From contig NW_004955518.1 in the NCBI RefSeq assembly GCF_000276665.1, forward strand, positions 2,092,753-2,156,752: a stretch of 64,000 bases of DNA. The letters run 5' to 3'. Position numbers and translations under genes: made by a program. The stretch is from Chinchilla lanigera. Taxonomy: Eukaryota > Chordata > Mammalia > Rodentia > Chinchillidae. Under the pieces are notes generated by a model. That model saw nothing but the letters and a program-made list of their open reading frames with translations. It was not told where the DNA came from and made no database searches. Shown piece by piece: positions 1 through 13,137 of the stretch (positions are counted from its first letter, which is position 1; each line of letters opens with the position of its first letter).

Positions 1-2825
1 AGTAATCCTTTGCATTTTATATGGGCAACTGAGGCTCAGATGGCTCCTAATATGAAATGTGTAGACATTTATGTATCAGACACTGTCCGTAGAAGAGCCA
101 AGATAAATGAGCTCTTCTGGACCCTATGGGACTATTCGTGTAAAAACAGTTTCATGCAGCTGTTCTGACACAACTGTTTTGACACAGTACCCTGTAAACA
201 GGGTGAGCCAAAGTGTATACCCACTGTGCTTTATGTACCCACTTTCTGCCTGTCTTGCCATCTGTGACTCTTATCCTGCCTATATATTTGATTAACCTTG
301 TTTTTACTTTAGAGGCCTCCTAATCCTCCTGTACTCCTGACTGCTCCTAATTCTGATGGTCACCTTATTCCTGACACTGCATTCCTGAGCATTACCGGTT
401 CCTGATATTTCTCCCATTTTCTACCAACCCTTTATTTCACCAGCCCCCATCTATATGTCCTTCATGCCCCATGTGGGACTGACAATGGTGTGAGATCAGA
501 GTTTGGTGTTACTTATGGATGGAGTATGAAACATCCACTTTATTTATCACTTTTTTGAAAAGCTGATCATTTCTCAGCTAAATTTTGGGGCCAAACAAAA
601 ATATCTCCCTGTCAAAATAGCTGCAGTAAAGTGGAGCTATTAAAATAGCTGTTTCCAAAGAATGGAGAGTCCAGATGTCACCTGCTTCTGCTCCTGACTT
701 GGGTCCTCTTTTCTGTGGCCTTGCCTTCTGTTCTGCTGTACTTCAGTGTGGGCTCGTCAGCACAGGAGCAAGCACCAGGGCTGCTTTCTGTCCTGCTGTT
801 CCAAGCAAGGACGATGTAGGTGTCACAGATGAATCTCATGCCGAAGCCAAACAGGACGCTAATGGCATGGCCTCATGTTCCACCTCCTCTTGAGGCAGCC
901 TGGCTGGCATCAATCCTCTCTCAAACCTTCTTCCTCCCCTCCCCTCTCCCATAAGCTCTTGTTGGGTCAGAAATCTTTGATGGTGCCAGACACCCAGATG
1001 ATGCTGGAAAGAAGAAAGAAAAAGCAAAAGCAGAATTCTAAATTAAGCACAAGGCTTGTTTATAAAAATAAACAGCACCGCCTAGCAACAAGCTCACAGC
1101 TCAGCTTTCCTTTGGTGATGAAACCTCTGTGGCTGGAGTGCAGGGTGACACAGCCTTCAGAGTGCTCCACGCCCAAGCTCCTCCCATGTGTAATACTTAG
1201 CCAGGGAGCATGAACAGTGGTTCTGGGAGGGTCTTGCTCTTCACTCAAGGCCACCCAGGTCCAGGCTCCAAAGAGAAGAGGGGACAGGGCCAGAGCTTCC
1301 TAAATTTAGTGAGGACCCTTGAACAGCAACAGGCTGTTGGCAGTCACTAACCCACTGAAGATGAAATAGATGAAGTTCCTTGAGCTGTTCCACAGAACCA
1401 GAAGCTCTCCTCTGAACTATTATCTTCTATGCTGACCACTGGATGCCTAGTATGGGCACTCAGTTTCTATGTCAGAGAAGACTGGAGAGAGATGTAAACG
1501 AATGAATGAATACTGCAGTCTCATCCACCATCAGTGCTACCCAAACATTCCACCCTAAATGCAGTGAGCTCCAAATCCAAAGAGAGGCATCCTTTTCCTA
1601 ACCACAGCATACACCAAAGAGGTAAGGTCTTCTGGTGGCATGATTAAGTCCGAGCCCACAGTTGGGCGAGTACCCACAGGTGAGCAGAGGGCATGGGCTC
1701 TGCCTGCTCAGGTGCAGCTGGTAAGGGAGTCACAGTGAGGCAAACAGAGGGCACAGATATGCTATTGTTTGTGTTCCTGAAACTTCTCTTGTACTTTAGG
1801 CAGCAGCATTACGATGATGAGGTGTTGCTAAACAGAAACACTGCAGGACAGAATGGCATATGAGCTGTTGTTCTAAGTCCTGCTGAGACACAAAATACAG
1901 AGCCCACAATGTCCTTGGAAGCTGAACCGGTCAAATAAGACAGGAGCAGGCCACAGTATGGATGGTTTACTCCTGCCACAACCTCCAAGTTATGAAATGA
2001 TTATGTAGGGTTCTGGGTGATCCTAAGACAGCCCTAGAATTCTAAACATGTGACCTTTCCGAATCCTGCTGGGATGCTAGTGAGATTGGAGGAGGCAGTG
2101 TGGCTCCACCTGGATTCCTCAGAACAGTTACTTCTGTGAGGTTCCACATGTTTCCTTGTGCCCAGAGAATGCCAGGGAAAGTATGTCAAAGTCATAAATC
2201 ACCATCCTAGAGAAGAGCTCCTTGGTTATAAATATTAAAAAGATCAAAGAAATTGGCTTAGACATCACTCAAAAATCTATCTTTAGGGATTCTCATCTGG
2301 CCTGGCCAGAAATAAAAAAACCACATCCATTTCAGTGAAAATGGTCATAATTAAATTCAAGCATGCAAGAATATATTACAGGTCTATTTTTGAAATAATA
2401 ATGCATAGGGTACAAAAATCTCTGAACAGCAACAAAAAATGGTACAGTAACACCCAGCTGCACATAACAGCATACAGCAAGAAAGCACAAGTCCTCATAG
2501 ACTCCCCTATTATTTGTACCCCACAGCCTCCCAGGCCAAAACCTGGCATTGGAACATTTAGAAAGAGACTAGATTAGGACACAGTCCTAGCAGAGTCAGC
2601 ACACAGACAGCAGGCTACCTGCAAATCTACTGTGCCATCTCTTTGGTGATGCCAAGGGATGCCCTTTCCCAAGCAGGCCAACCACAACCACAGGCCTCTA
2701 CTCCAGCCTGTGGGGCACAGTGTGTTCCATGGGTCCCACCACCTTCCACCCAGGGCTCCTACTTCTGACATGGATGCTCAGCAGTAAAACTCCACTGACC
2801 CCACTGTCTCTAGAAATTGTAGAGA
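1..2825. other. Unassigned, mostly unique-looking sequence
   Basis: No repeat family, exon or RNA gene was recognised. The longest open frames are about 110 codons, overlap each other on both strands, and carry no domain or splice context that I can recognise. Composition is ordinary A+T-leaning mammalian intergenic DNA without a CpG cluster. Diverged old repeats that cannot be recognised by eye may be present. Confidence 0.5.
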
Positions 2826-2970
2826 TTTAGGAAAAAAGAGTCCATGACCTTAATTACTTGGAAACTCAGTTTTCTCAGCCATAAAATAGGGACAGTAGAA
2901 CCAATGCTTTCTGCCACTCAAGATTGTGTCAGGATCAAATGGGACATTATTATGTTCAAGTGCTTCTCAG
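2826..2970 (-). repeat. MIR SINE fragment
   Basis: The stretch reads like the MIR core on the minus strand: a run resembling 'ctcagttttctcagccataaaatagggacagtag', followed by a pyrimidine/purine mix and 'aggatcaaatg'. This is the usual MIR order of 'cctcagtttcctcatctgtaaaatgg' and then 'aggattaaatg'. It is old and diverged, and its ends are approximate. Confidence 0.6.
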
Positions 2971-3364
2971 TCTGAAAGCTATTGTTCTAGGTGACAATGT
3001 TTTATAAGTTATAAAAACATCCAATGAGAGGTTTGCTTCTTATCTGAGCTGTGAAATTTCCTGTGTTGCATAATTTTGAGGTGTTGCCTGGTCTTCAGTG
3101 CTGTGGGGTTTGTTCCATCCTATTTATAATCCGAATTTTTTGTTACCCCTGGCCATTTCCTTGATATCACATACCAAAGACTTCTGACATTTACTGATAG
3201 TCTTCCTGTAACTGTTCTCTTCTCACATGGTTCCTCAGAAAGGGCTGGAGCTCTAGAACGCATGAGGAATCTTTCAGTTCCCATAGATCTCCCTTTAGCT
3301 TTGCATATGGAAGCACCGAGGAAGAAAGGTTGGGCATTTGTCAAAGGTCATCTATCGAGTGTCA

Positions 3365-3700
3365 CTCATCTTGTCCTTGGTTCTTCTCCTAGCCTGGTGG
3401 CATTTGTTCTCCAGTGAGCTTTCTAAGGCCACAGCTCAAATTCAGTCTGCTTGAGACATCCATTTTCTCCTGGACACCAGAGCTCCAGGCTCTCAGACCT
3501 TGGACTCCAGGGACACATCCATAGCTCCCCAGCTTCTCAGCCTTTGGCCTTAGACTGATGTCCTCTGCCACTCTCCTGCTCCTCCAGCTTGCAGGTGACA
3601 CACTGTGGGGCTTCTCAGCCGGCATAATTGTATGAACCAATTCCCATAAAGATCTCTTTGTAGATCTATAGATCTATATATCAATGATTGATCAATCAAT
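3365..3700 (+). repeat. Old ERVL/MaLR-type LTR fragment
   Basis: The sequence contains the characteristic 3' part of an old mammalian ERVL-type LTR: CT-rich units (cagcttctcagcctttggcctt), then 'acactgtggggcttctcagcc', 'aaccaattcccataaag' and an AT-rich 'agatctatagatctatatat' tail. I recognise the pattern from known LTRs but cannot name the subfamily. No target duplication was found, and no internal retroviral sequence is attached. Confidence 0.5.
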
Positions 3701-4811
3701 TGCTAGGAAGATGCATAGGTAGATAGGCGAAGAGAGGACTTTGTCTGGAAACCTTGGATGGTGCAGATTTGAAGTACTTTTTTCCCCTGCCTAACAGGCA
3801 CATTTCCCTCCTTTTGAGTGACTGTTAGGCTCAGTGTGTTGTTGAGAATATGGATGGGAGATCAGGAGGATGGCTGAGGCAGGGGTTATAAAAGGGCAGT
3901 TACGGAGATAGGCACTTCGATGGTCATGGTGCCTCATCTTCACAGACTACAACGTCAGACTGTGCCTTTTAGTTCTGAAAATTAAATACATAATTACTTA
4001 AATTTTGTAGTTATCTTTTTTGTTAATTTCCATTTTCCCAGAAAGGACAGATTACATTTAGGCAAAGCACAGATGCACCTAAAATAAGTTGTTGTCAAAT
4101 TATGATAGAACAAAGAGGGAACTAGGATTCTTTGAGTGATAATTCTTCCACCACCACTCACCTTCCTTTCAGCAGATGACCTTATACTTACCTAGTAGAA
4201 ATGCTGAGGTAACTTTATAAGAAATCCTCCCTTTTCCCACCCTTACACCTACCTACCCATATGAAACCAAGCACCATCTCTGACCTTCCTGTCCATCATA
4301 CTTACCCGTGTGAAGAAGAGTCTTCATTCTGCCTGTGACAGACAACTGTACTTGTGCTGGGTCTAAGGTGATCAACCATTCTGTTTTTCTCAGGTCTGCG
4401 GGGATTCCTGGGACACAAGACTTCTGATGCTAAAATTGGGAATGTTCCAGGCAGAATAGGACAAGTGGGTCACTCCAGTAGTCCCTATGCCCTCTTCCCA
4501 GGAAGCTTTCCAAACAAATAACAAATCATGATTGAATGAATTGAAATCAAAATTTAACTAAACTGCTATGAGAGATTGGAGGTCAAAAAGAGAACTGGAA
4601 TGGATAAGGTACTAATTTGTCATTAATGAAAAGATCCATGAATAATCTGATGAAGGGAAGAGCAGAAAACTTAAAAGATTAGTGTAAGGGTGTATATCCC
4701 ATTCATCAAAAAGAGGAAGGCTTGATACTAGGTCAGAGAAATTCATGTAATATAAGAAACAGAGCATAACGATGCTTCCTGATTGTTTAAACTTTACGAC
4801 ATATAGTAAGC

Positions 4812-4842
<31 letters not shown>

Positions 4843-5450
4843 TCTGTGACACAAGATTAAACTGAAGAGAGAAGCTTCTTATGGCCAGAAAATGCCTCAG
4901 TCTGAGGATTAAGCAGGCAATACGTCATTTCACGTTGAACTACACAACACTACACCACTTGAGAGTATTTTTTCTGTATTACTACAGTACAAGTCTAGGC
5001 TCCTTAATAAATCTAGTCTTAATCTACATTATCCAGAGGTTTCTGATAAAACTTGCAAACCCTATGAATGACACAATAAAACAAAGCTTCTTCTGAAGGC
5101 ATTTCCCAAAATAGAATTGGTATGGGTTCCTGTTGCCATTTGCAATTCCTTGGCCTAGATTTGCCCCCAACTCACACAGAATTGCAGGTTGAATAATAAC
5201 TGAATGGCCTTGGTTGAAAAGGAAATAATCCCTGACCACATTCAGCCCACATGCAATTGACCTATAGTGTTCCGGTTCTTTCAAAAAAATTTTAAACAAA
5301 TATCACCAACAGTGTAAAAATTCATAATTTTCTCAAAAAATACAGTTTAACTGACTCTTCAGAAAAAGAGGGGGAGAAAACACAGCGTTTGGGACTGTAA
5401 GTCCCCCAAGTTCACAGTCACATGAGACTGATCCAGAACAGTACAGTTGA
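3701..5450. other. Unassigned sequence with one microsatellite
   Basis: Apart from the CA repeat at 4812-4840 I recognise nothing here. A minus-strand frame of 80 codons runs through the CA repeat and is not a gene candidate. Confidence 0.5.
4812..4840. repeat. (CA)n microsatellite
   Basis: About 14 uninterrupted CA dinucleotides. The tract is long enough to be length-polymorphic in most mammals. Confidence 0.97.
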
Positions 5451-5464
5451 TGGGTTTGTTGACA

Positions 5465-5640
5465 GATAGGGTTCAAATCCCATCTTTACTCCTTACAGAT
5501 AATGGTGGTCATGAATTTAACTCAGTTTTTGTTCCATGTTTAAAGACAGCATGAGATAAACTTATACTGTTTATTTTAGTGTAATTTTATATTTTTTGAA
5601 ACAGTGACTAACACATAATCATTTAATAAATATATTGATG
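5465..5640 (-). repeat. MIR SINE fragment
   Basis: It opens with 'gggttcaaatcccat' and continues with 'actcagtttttgttccatgtttaaa'. These correspond to the MIR tRNA-like head (reverse strand) and the 'ctcagtttcctcatctgtaaaa' core. It is strongly diverged and its ends are approximate. Confidence 0.4.
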
Positions 5641-5644
5641 GCTG

Positions 5645-7805
5645 TCACCAACCCCCAACCACATAGGTGGCTTTGCTATACTTTTTACCTTCCTGGTTCC
5701 ATAAGCATAACTGCTAATCTAGATAGTTCAAATAAATGCTTTTGGTAATTGTGATAGGTTAAGTCAGTAGGTGATAGCTCAAGTCCACATTGTTTCCTGA
5801 GCTGACTTGGCCCCACCACCAGCATGACATGAACTTCTTCCTTGTCCTGCCAGACCTCATCATGAAACTCAACAGCAGACCAAAGGACACACAGCCAAAC
5901 AAGTGTCAGATTTCCTAATTAGAGGTTTCTGGATGGTAGAAACTTGGTCCCCTGGTTGCTTAAGTGTGTCTCATCTGCTTTCTAACATCAAATCTTTTGC
6001 ATCACTTATCTCTCCCAGTCTTCACCCAGGTGCAAGAAGAAAATCTTTAGTATAATACAGTTAGAAAGTCAACCAAAAGACATGAATTCTTAGGAGAATA
6101 AGGGATGCCTTCTTCACAGAAAATTGTTTCTAATAAATCATTCTGCTGCTAAGTCACCCTGATGATGCTTCTTCCACAATTGCAGCCAAATAAAACCCTT
6201 GATTATTGAGAGAGGAGTAAATGCGTGTTCTTGTGAGTCAGAAGAAGACATCAGAGAAAGTTTTAGTCAAGGTTTGTATGAGCGTAAAATATTGCATAAG
6301 GAGCAAAAAAGGAGTGGCGTGCCCAGCTTGATTGTATGATGAGCGTTTTACTCATGCTTTGGGGTTTGGTGCTTGTTTGGTGAGTTAACCTTAAAGAGCT
6401 TGATTGTTCATTCATTGCTGAATGGATGGAACCATAGTGAGTGGAATATCATCTTCCTGGTTCTCTTGAGAAGACTAGTAATTAAAGTTGTGGTTGGAGG
6501 ACAGTGGAACTTTGTGGAAGCAAGAAAGAGCTTTTCAGGCAGATTAGATGTTGCAACTGTCAAATCCCACAGCACAGTCATTATGCTAAGGAGATGAGGT
6601 AAACTGTGAGCCAGCCAATAGGAACAGCTGAAGAGTGGGACCATTTCTCCTTGCCCTTGTCTCCTGACTTGCTCAGCCCCACAATTCCTTTCACCAAATT
6701 TAACACACTGGGCTATACTTCTCATTGCTGAAAGTATGGAAAATCCTTTGTGTAATTTCCTAGACCTCTAAATACGTATTTCCCCTAACAAGTAAATGTG
6801 ACTATTTCAACAAAGCAAATCAACTAACTCAACAGACAATATTTAGAGGGGAAAGAGAGGGCTTCCCAGAATATTCAGTGTCTTCTTTTAACTTTTTCAC
6901 CACTATGCTCTTAATGCTGAGTTTAGCTGAAAGCATCAATCTGTATTTGTATTAAACTACTAATTTACTGAAGTTTGAACTGTACTTCAAAACGTAAGAA
7001 GCATGAAGATAAAACTGTAAAAATTATGAAGAAGTGCTATTTGGACTAGTTTTTGTCACTTTTGGCTATCTGTTCTCTCTTCCTTGTTCCTAATTTCCAA
7101 AAACATCACCAAGACCTAAGGCTTTGCATACCAAATCTACTAGTGTCTCTTCCTGGGGCATTTTGCTCTCAGCTTTCACTTCCTCATATCTGGACTCCTG
7201 AGTAGACCCTCAAATAGGAAAGGAAGAATTGTGAGGTTTAAAAACATAACTCCTTCCTCAACTCCACCATATTTTACCTCCTGGTGGAGGGGAAAAACAT
7301 ACTCAAAACCATAGTATGAACTGAGTCAAAATAATTCTGTGTTGGTATCAGATTCATTGGCCAGGAAGCCATTGAACTACACTTTGCTTCAAGATTTCCA
7401 TCTATAAAAGCAAAGCTTATGCCTTGCTTTTTGTTATGACTCAGGAAGGTGTTGGGGAGACTTATGAACAAAGTTTTCTGAAGTGGTTCTGATGGGAGTG
7501 GAAGAGGATTCTGTGTGTTCATTGTGTGTGTTCATTATGAGGAAGGATCATTTGAAGCCAACAGCCACCCCCTGGAAGAAAAAGATGGAAATATCCCCTT
7601 TCTGGAACACTGAAAAATTCACCTTGTATCTACCCCAAATTGTACGGGGTGGGATCAGCGAAGAAAGGAGCCATGCTTGGCAATGAAGGCTGCTAGAAGT
7701 TATGGCAATGAGAAGAGGGTGAAGCCACCCCAGGATCCAGCACCCACGATCCCTGTCAGGAAGTTGAACACACTTTCTGGGAAAGCCCAAACTACAAAAA
7801 ACCTT
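5645..7805. other. Unassigned sequence
   Basis: No repeat or gene was recognised. The longest frame (minus strand, 6408-6725, 105 codons) shows no known domain and overlaps an equally plausible frame on the other strand. Confidence 0.45.
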
Positions 7806-7812
7806 TCCCAGG

Positions 7813-8138
7813 TGTACTAGTTATCTTTCCTATTGCTGAGACACACACCCAGCACGTGTAACTTAAAGGAGGGAAGGCTTAATTCAGCTCATGCTTTCAA
7901 GAGAGTCAGTCCATGGTCAGCAAGCTCCAAGCCACAAACATCATGGCAAAAGGACATGGCAGAGCAAAGTGGCTTAGTTTATGGTAGCTGAGAAACAGAG
8001 CAAAGGAATCGTGCTGTGAGGGACCATTCACAGTACCCAAGCCACACCCCCATCCAGACATGCCCAGAAGGGTGCTCTGTTAATCTGCTAAGTGTTTCTT
8101 CCATCCATGGAGTTGTCATATTAGGATTAATGGTCACA
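7813..8138 (-). repeat. Solo LTR, MaLR-like
   Basis: The plus strand starts 'tgtactagttatctttcc' followed by 'attgctgagacacac', which is the inverted 3' end typical of rodent MaLR-like LTRs. It also has 'gtcagtccatggtcagcaagctcc' and ends 'taatggtcaca'. The flanks CCAGG (7808-7812) and CCAGA (8139-8143) look like a 5-bp target duplication with one mutation. The LTR would read TG...CA on the minus strand over about 326 bp. No internal provirus is present, so it is a solo LTR. Confidence 0.6.
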
Positions 8139-8870
8139 CCAGATAACCCTTGCTTTGAAAATGTTCTGTCTTGGAACAATATGTCAGTTGCATGGATATA
8201 TATACAGATTTCAACATCCATCAGATTATATACCTAATGTAGTATATTTTATTTTTACTTAAATGTCAATCTTTCTACCCATCCAATCTTATTTTAATCA
8301 ATGAACTCCTTCCTGCACTCCAGCTGCCAATTTTTACAACAGCTCTCATATTTACATTCAATAGAGTTAATGTATGCAGATATGGGTGACTGTGTACATC
8401 ATAATCATAGATAGATCCAGACTAAAACTGGCTTTATCTGTCATTCTCTAGTAACTGTTATCTCTGCACATTTGTGATGCGTGGATCATCACTCAAATCT
8501 CAAATGGCTTTAGAATTACCAAAAATAAAATTAAATTGTGTGCGTCAAACTTTTAGTGTTAAATATATGTTACTGTTTTTAGATTCATTAAAAATTGGTG
8601 AAACATGTATAGAAATGTGACAAGTCTATCAGAATATTGGCTTGCCTAAATAATCCCATATTTTTACTAAGCCTAATAATAGAGTTTATTATGTACATGA
8701 TTTAGATTTTGAAAAGAAACAGGTAATAATTATTATTGAATTCATGAATTAATTGTTCAGTGTGCATTTGTGGCATAAAAATTTAACATTCCTTGACCCA
8801 GACTCCATGCTCACTAAGAACAATGACTGAAAGCAGATAAAGCTTTGTTTTTGCTAAAGAAACACCACAC

Positions 8871-9041
8871 TGTTCACACCGTAATCCCAGAACCCTGGGA
8901 GCCTCAGGGAGAAAGATTGCGAGTTCAATCCCAGCCCAGGCAATTAAAAAACTTAATAAGACTTCATCTCAAAATAAAAAAGGGCTTAGGATGTAGCTCA
9001 CTGCAAAGGCCTTGAGTGTTCAATTCCCAGTAGAGGGAGGG
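8871..9041 (+). repeat. B1-dID dimeric SINE
   Basis: The first half is a 7SL-derived B1-like monomer ('gtaatcccagaaccctggga' ... 'agacttcatctcaaaa'). It is joined directly to an ID-like tRNA unit ('gggcttaggatgtagctca' ... 'gttcaattcccagta'). A B1 followed by an ID unit is the layout of the B1-dID family of non-murid rodents. The copy is diverged, and I could not place its target duplication. Confidence 0.7.
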
Positions 9042-9714
9042 AGTAGCTATCATGCTTATTAATTCACACTTGTGAAATTCAAGTTTGTGTATTTTCTTCC
9101 TAATAGGAACTTCAAATAAACAAAGAAATAACATATGTGAGAATGATCAGTAAATATAACCCAATTAATTTATTTCCTACCAGTTGAATGTTCTTGTGAG
9201 TATTAGCTCAGGCTTGGTCTTAATGACAGTGAGGTGTAATCATCAGGATACCTTCCTCACCATTACTACAGCTTGGGTCACTGAAATTCTGAGACTGCAA
9301 ACAGGAAGTTTTATAACAATTGCTCAACTCCTATGAAACCCAATGTATTAATAAATCATTCTGAGCCTCAGTTTTCTTATCAGAGAAAATGTGGAATTTC
9401 TTGGTCAATTAGCTCATATATGGAGCACTATTAATTTTCATTATTACATTTCAATTATTATTACTTCTCTGGTCAAGTGAAAAGTACTTGAAGTGAATTT
9501 AAATATTAGACAGCTTCCTGTGGACCTTTCTGGTCTCTCTTGGCAATGTTGGAGGAACAGGAGATGTTTCTGTGGGTTTCTGGGGCATCCACTTCCCTTG
9601 GCTTTGTCTTTTTCCCTAAGGCTCAGAAAACCTTCATGGACCTAAACGTTATAATTCATACCTATTTCTCTGCCAGATGAGCAAATGAAGTAAACCTAGT
9701 TTCCTGGACCTACA

Positions 9715-10370
9715 CTCACAAAGTACCACAAATCTGGGGGTTGAAACAACAGGAATGCACCAACACATGTTTGTGCAAACTTATAATCTCCACCCTCAGG
9801 GAGGCTGAAGCAGGGCAATTGCAAGTTTGAGCCCAGTCTGAGTAACTTAGCCACTTACTGAGACCCTGTCTCCATGAGAGAAGGTGCAGGGACATAACTT
9901 AATGGTAGAGTGCCCCTGGGATTGATCTCCAATACTAAAAAAAAAACTCAAAGCAAAAATCCTACAAATATGTTTTCTCCCAGTTCTGGTTATGAAAGTG
10001 TAATCAAAGTGTCAGCAGACCCAACCTCTCCCTTTGAAGGCTCTAACAAAGTATCCCTGCTTGCCTCCTCCAGCTCCTGGTGGCCCCGGGCATTCCTTGA
10101 CTTTTGGCAGCATAACTCCAATCTCTGTTTTTGCCTTTACATGGCCTTTCCTCCTCCATGTGTTTTTGTCCTGAATCTCCCTGTGCTTTTACCTTATAAG
10201 GACACCTGTCACTGGATTTAGTATCAACTATAAATTCTAGATACTATCATTTCAAGATCCTTAACTTAATAATACCTGAAAAGATACTTTTTCCATCTAG
10301 ATTCATATTCACAGATGCCAGAGACTAGAAACAGGTGGTATCACTTGGGGCCAACTATTTAACCCACTCT
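9715..10370 (-). repeat. MLT1-type LTR, interrupted by a SINE
   Basis: Two parts of an antisense MLT1-like LTR flank the SINE at about 9752-9958. The left part reads 'acaaagtaccacaaatctgggggttgaaacaacagg'. The right part reads 'ttctcccagttctggt' ... 'acatggcctttcctcctccatgtgt' ... 'cttataaggacacctgtcactgga'. These are hallmark phrases of MLT1 read from the opposite strand. The right edge is approximate. Confidence 0.7.
9752..9958 (+). repeat. B1-dID dimeric SINE nested in MLT1
   Basis: The first half is B1-like ('accctcagggaggctgaagc' ... 'actgagaccctgtctcc') and the second is a short ID-like tRNA unit ('gcagggacataacttaatgg' ... 'ttgatctccaatac') ending in an A-rich tail. It splits the MLT1 LTR, so it is the younger of the two. 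Edges are approximate to about 10 bases. Confidence 0.7.
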
Positions 10371-10620
10371 AAGAGAGTAGCATGACCTATCACTGAGTCT
10401 ATATAGAATGAATCCCTTTTCCTTATTTGGGCCTATCTGTATCTCCTTTCCCTTTTCCACTTTTACTCAAACACTTGTTCCAATCTTGCCTATCTTGCTG
10501 AGATAGGTTGGTCCTAGCCAAGGGGATAGCCAGACATCATGTCTAAGCCATCTGTTCCTTCCTGGCTCCACTCTGGCTCATGTCTGTACCTGCTTACTGT
10601 CTTGGAACTTGCTGTGGGCC

Positions 10621-11023
10621 TGTCTTGGTTACTTTTCTCTCGTTGCTGAGACAAAATACCCAACGTCCAAAATGAAGGAAGGAAAGGTTTATTTAGCTTA
10701 CAGTTTGTAGAGGTTTCAGTCCATACTTGGCTGGCTCCGAGGCAGAAGATAGTAAAGCAACAAGAGCAAAGGGGGGAATGGCAGCCGAACAGCAAAGCAG
10801 CCAGAGCAAACCTGGAGGAATGGTGGCAAGCAGCTTCTTTTTCCCTGCCTTACTTTGTAAACAGGCTACCCCGACCTAAGGGGAGTGTAGCTCTCACATA
10901 ATCTCCATGCCCTCCTCTTCCACAGGCTCAGGATGTATACAAAGTAAGCACCCTGGCTTCCTGCTGAGTCACTTAGCCAAACCTCTAGACTCCCCAAGTT
11001 GACACAATGTATCAACTATAACA
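10621..11023 (-). mobile_element. Solo LTR, ERVL/MaLR-like, with 5-bp target duplication
   Basis: A clean 403-bp LTR in minus orientation. The plus strand begins TGTCTTGGTTAC and ends ATCAACTATAACA, so both orientations give TG...CA. It is flanked by GGGCC at 10616-10620 and again at 11024-11028, a perfect 5-bp target-site duplication. On the minus strand an AATAAA polyadenylation signal lies at 10688-10693. There is no internal region, so it arose by recombination between two LTRs of a provirus. A copy about 95% identical by eye lies at 13755-14152. An incidental minus-strand frame of 93 codons inside it is non-coding LTR sequence. Confidence 0.9.
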
Positions 11024-11028
11024 GGGCC

Positions 11029-12955
11029 ACACATTGAATACATGAGCTTTACTCTTCTGAATGATTATTCTATTTGGCCCTCCAAGTTTCCCTGCAGAGA
11101 GTCAGGAGAATCAGATGTCACCCTGGGGCATGGCAGTGCCAGCTTGCCTTGTCTGACTCTTCACCAGGGTTGCCTTGGGCACACATCAGGTTTCATAGAT
11201 GGATTCAAAATAGGAGACCCTGGAAAGCTGGAACAAGTAGAGGTAGTGGATCTGGATCAGGGCAAGAATTATGTTTATAGTTGGCCAAAGCAAACAGGCT
11301 CAGAAAAGGAATCTGTGTCAGAAGCTTGGCAGACTGGCAGGGAACATGAGTGCTGATGCACAATGAAAATAGAGACTTCCCTTGCATCTGCACAGGTCAG
11401 CTCTGGGTTCCTCTAGGTCTGACTGGGGTGGATCTGTGACATGTGGCTTATTATGGATTGCAAGGACCACCTAACTTTAGCATGTATTTATCAAAGATTC
11501 ACTAGGTACCAGGATCTAGGGAGACAGAGATAGGACAATACTTGTCTTAAGTAGATGAATATATAAGAAAGGACCCATACATGCAGAGAATTAATTGTGG
11601 CAAACTTGATAACTGTATGTGCATAGCACTAAAGAAGGTCCATGGAGAGAAGAACTCGTTCAACTTTGGGCTAGGAAACAGGTCATGACAAGGGCCCTAG
11701 AGGTGAATCTTGAAGAGCTAAATACAGTAGTTGAACAGTACAGTCCAGAAAGTGATCTGTCCAGCTAACTATCCTAAACTTCCATCTGCTGCCCATTTTT
11801 TTCATTTGTCTCATCCATACCCCAGACTTTAGGTGAAAAGCACATTTATACAGAATTATTTTGGACAGGAATATAAAAACAAATATTAAACATATCCTAT
11901 CCCAGGTATAAAACCAACTGGAAAGGACTCCATTTGTAAGAACAGTTTGGTGGGTATGAAGTGAATATCAGGGGCCACAACCACTACTATCAGTGGTAAT
12001 GTATTGCCTTACTAAATAAAGTAATAAACTTCAGGAAGTCAGCCTATCTCAATGATTCATCATTATTGAACATATTATGGGACCTATTTAGATTATTTAT
12101 TATTAAAATGTTTTTCATTTATTTTACATGTAATATTGTTGTGTCTCAAACCCCAGGAAGACAGGCATGCTCTCAACCTCTGGTAGAAGTGAGAAGGATA
12201 TGGCTTATTGTTCTCTGTACTGTATTTTTCAGTACTTAAGTGAATATTTCTTTGACTTTTCTTGGAAATGTCTTCCAACCCAACATCTTTATAATTATGA
12301 GTGATATGTTTATATTTGAATATGGCACATCTTCAGGTAGTATTAATTTTATCCAATTATTATTAGGATACACTTCAGTAACTTAACTGAATAAGGTTTA
12401 CATGTAAGGTTTAAATACATCCCTACAAAGGTGGATATATTATTCATACATATGTACATATATGTGTGTGTCAGTTTTGAATGTAGAATTCAAATAATTT
12501 TAAAATCAAAACATAAACCTCAAAAACATAAAAGAAGCCAGACACAAAATCCTGCTTGTTGTCTGAATCCATTTATATTCTGAAAAGGTAAAACTATAGG
12601 GATAAAACATTAGTGATTACCATGGCCTGGGAGGCTGAAGGGAATTAACTGCAAATAAGTATGAGGAAATTTGGGGATGACAGAAGTGTTGCATACAGTG
12701 AATGTGATGATGGCTACATGACTGAATATATCTGTAAACATTCAGCCAAGTGTGCAATCTTGGGTGAGTTTTACTTGATATAATTACATCACCATAAACC
12801 TAATTTTAAGAAAGTTCAAGTTACTTCAGTCTTCTTTCTAAGGTGAATTCTCTGATGTATTCCTTCTTTCTTAGCTGCTTTTAGGAATGCCTGGAAGGAA
12901 GAGTTTGAGTATTACACTTCTAATGTCTAATGTCTCTTCTCTTTGAAAGAATGAT
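11029..12955. other. Unassigned sequence
   Basis: No gene or repeat named with confidence. The stretch 11470-11740 ('gattcactaggtaccaggatctagggagacagagatagg') resembles a widespread old mammalian repeat tail, but I cannot assign the family. A 104-codon frame at 11042-11356 has no recognisable domain. Confidence 0.45.
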
Positions 12956-13137
12956 TCTGAGTAAAATGGATCTCAAGATGCAACAATTTAGCCCCCACCA
13001 TCATGGGAAAAATACTGAGTCCCAGAGAAAATTGGAAGCTTCAGTGAGCTGCCCAGGAGGGGAGACACTGCACGCTACCCTGCCCCCACCCTCACAGAAA
13101 TGACCTTGAGCCTCAGCGAATACTGAGAGCTTCTAAA

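Noticed and set aside
875..1213. 112-codon frame near the window start as an exon
   Set aside because: It overlaps minus-strand frames and shows no domain or splice-site context.
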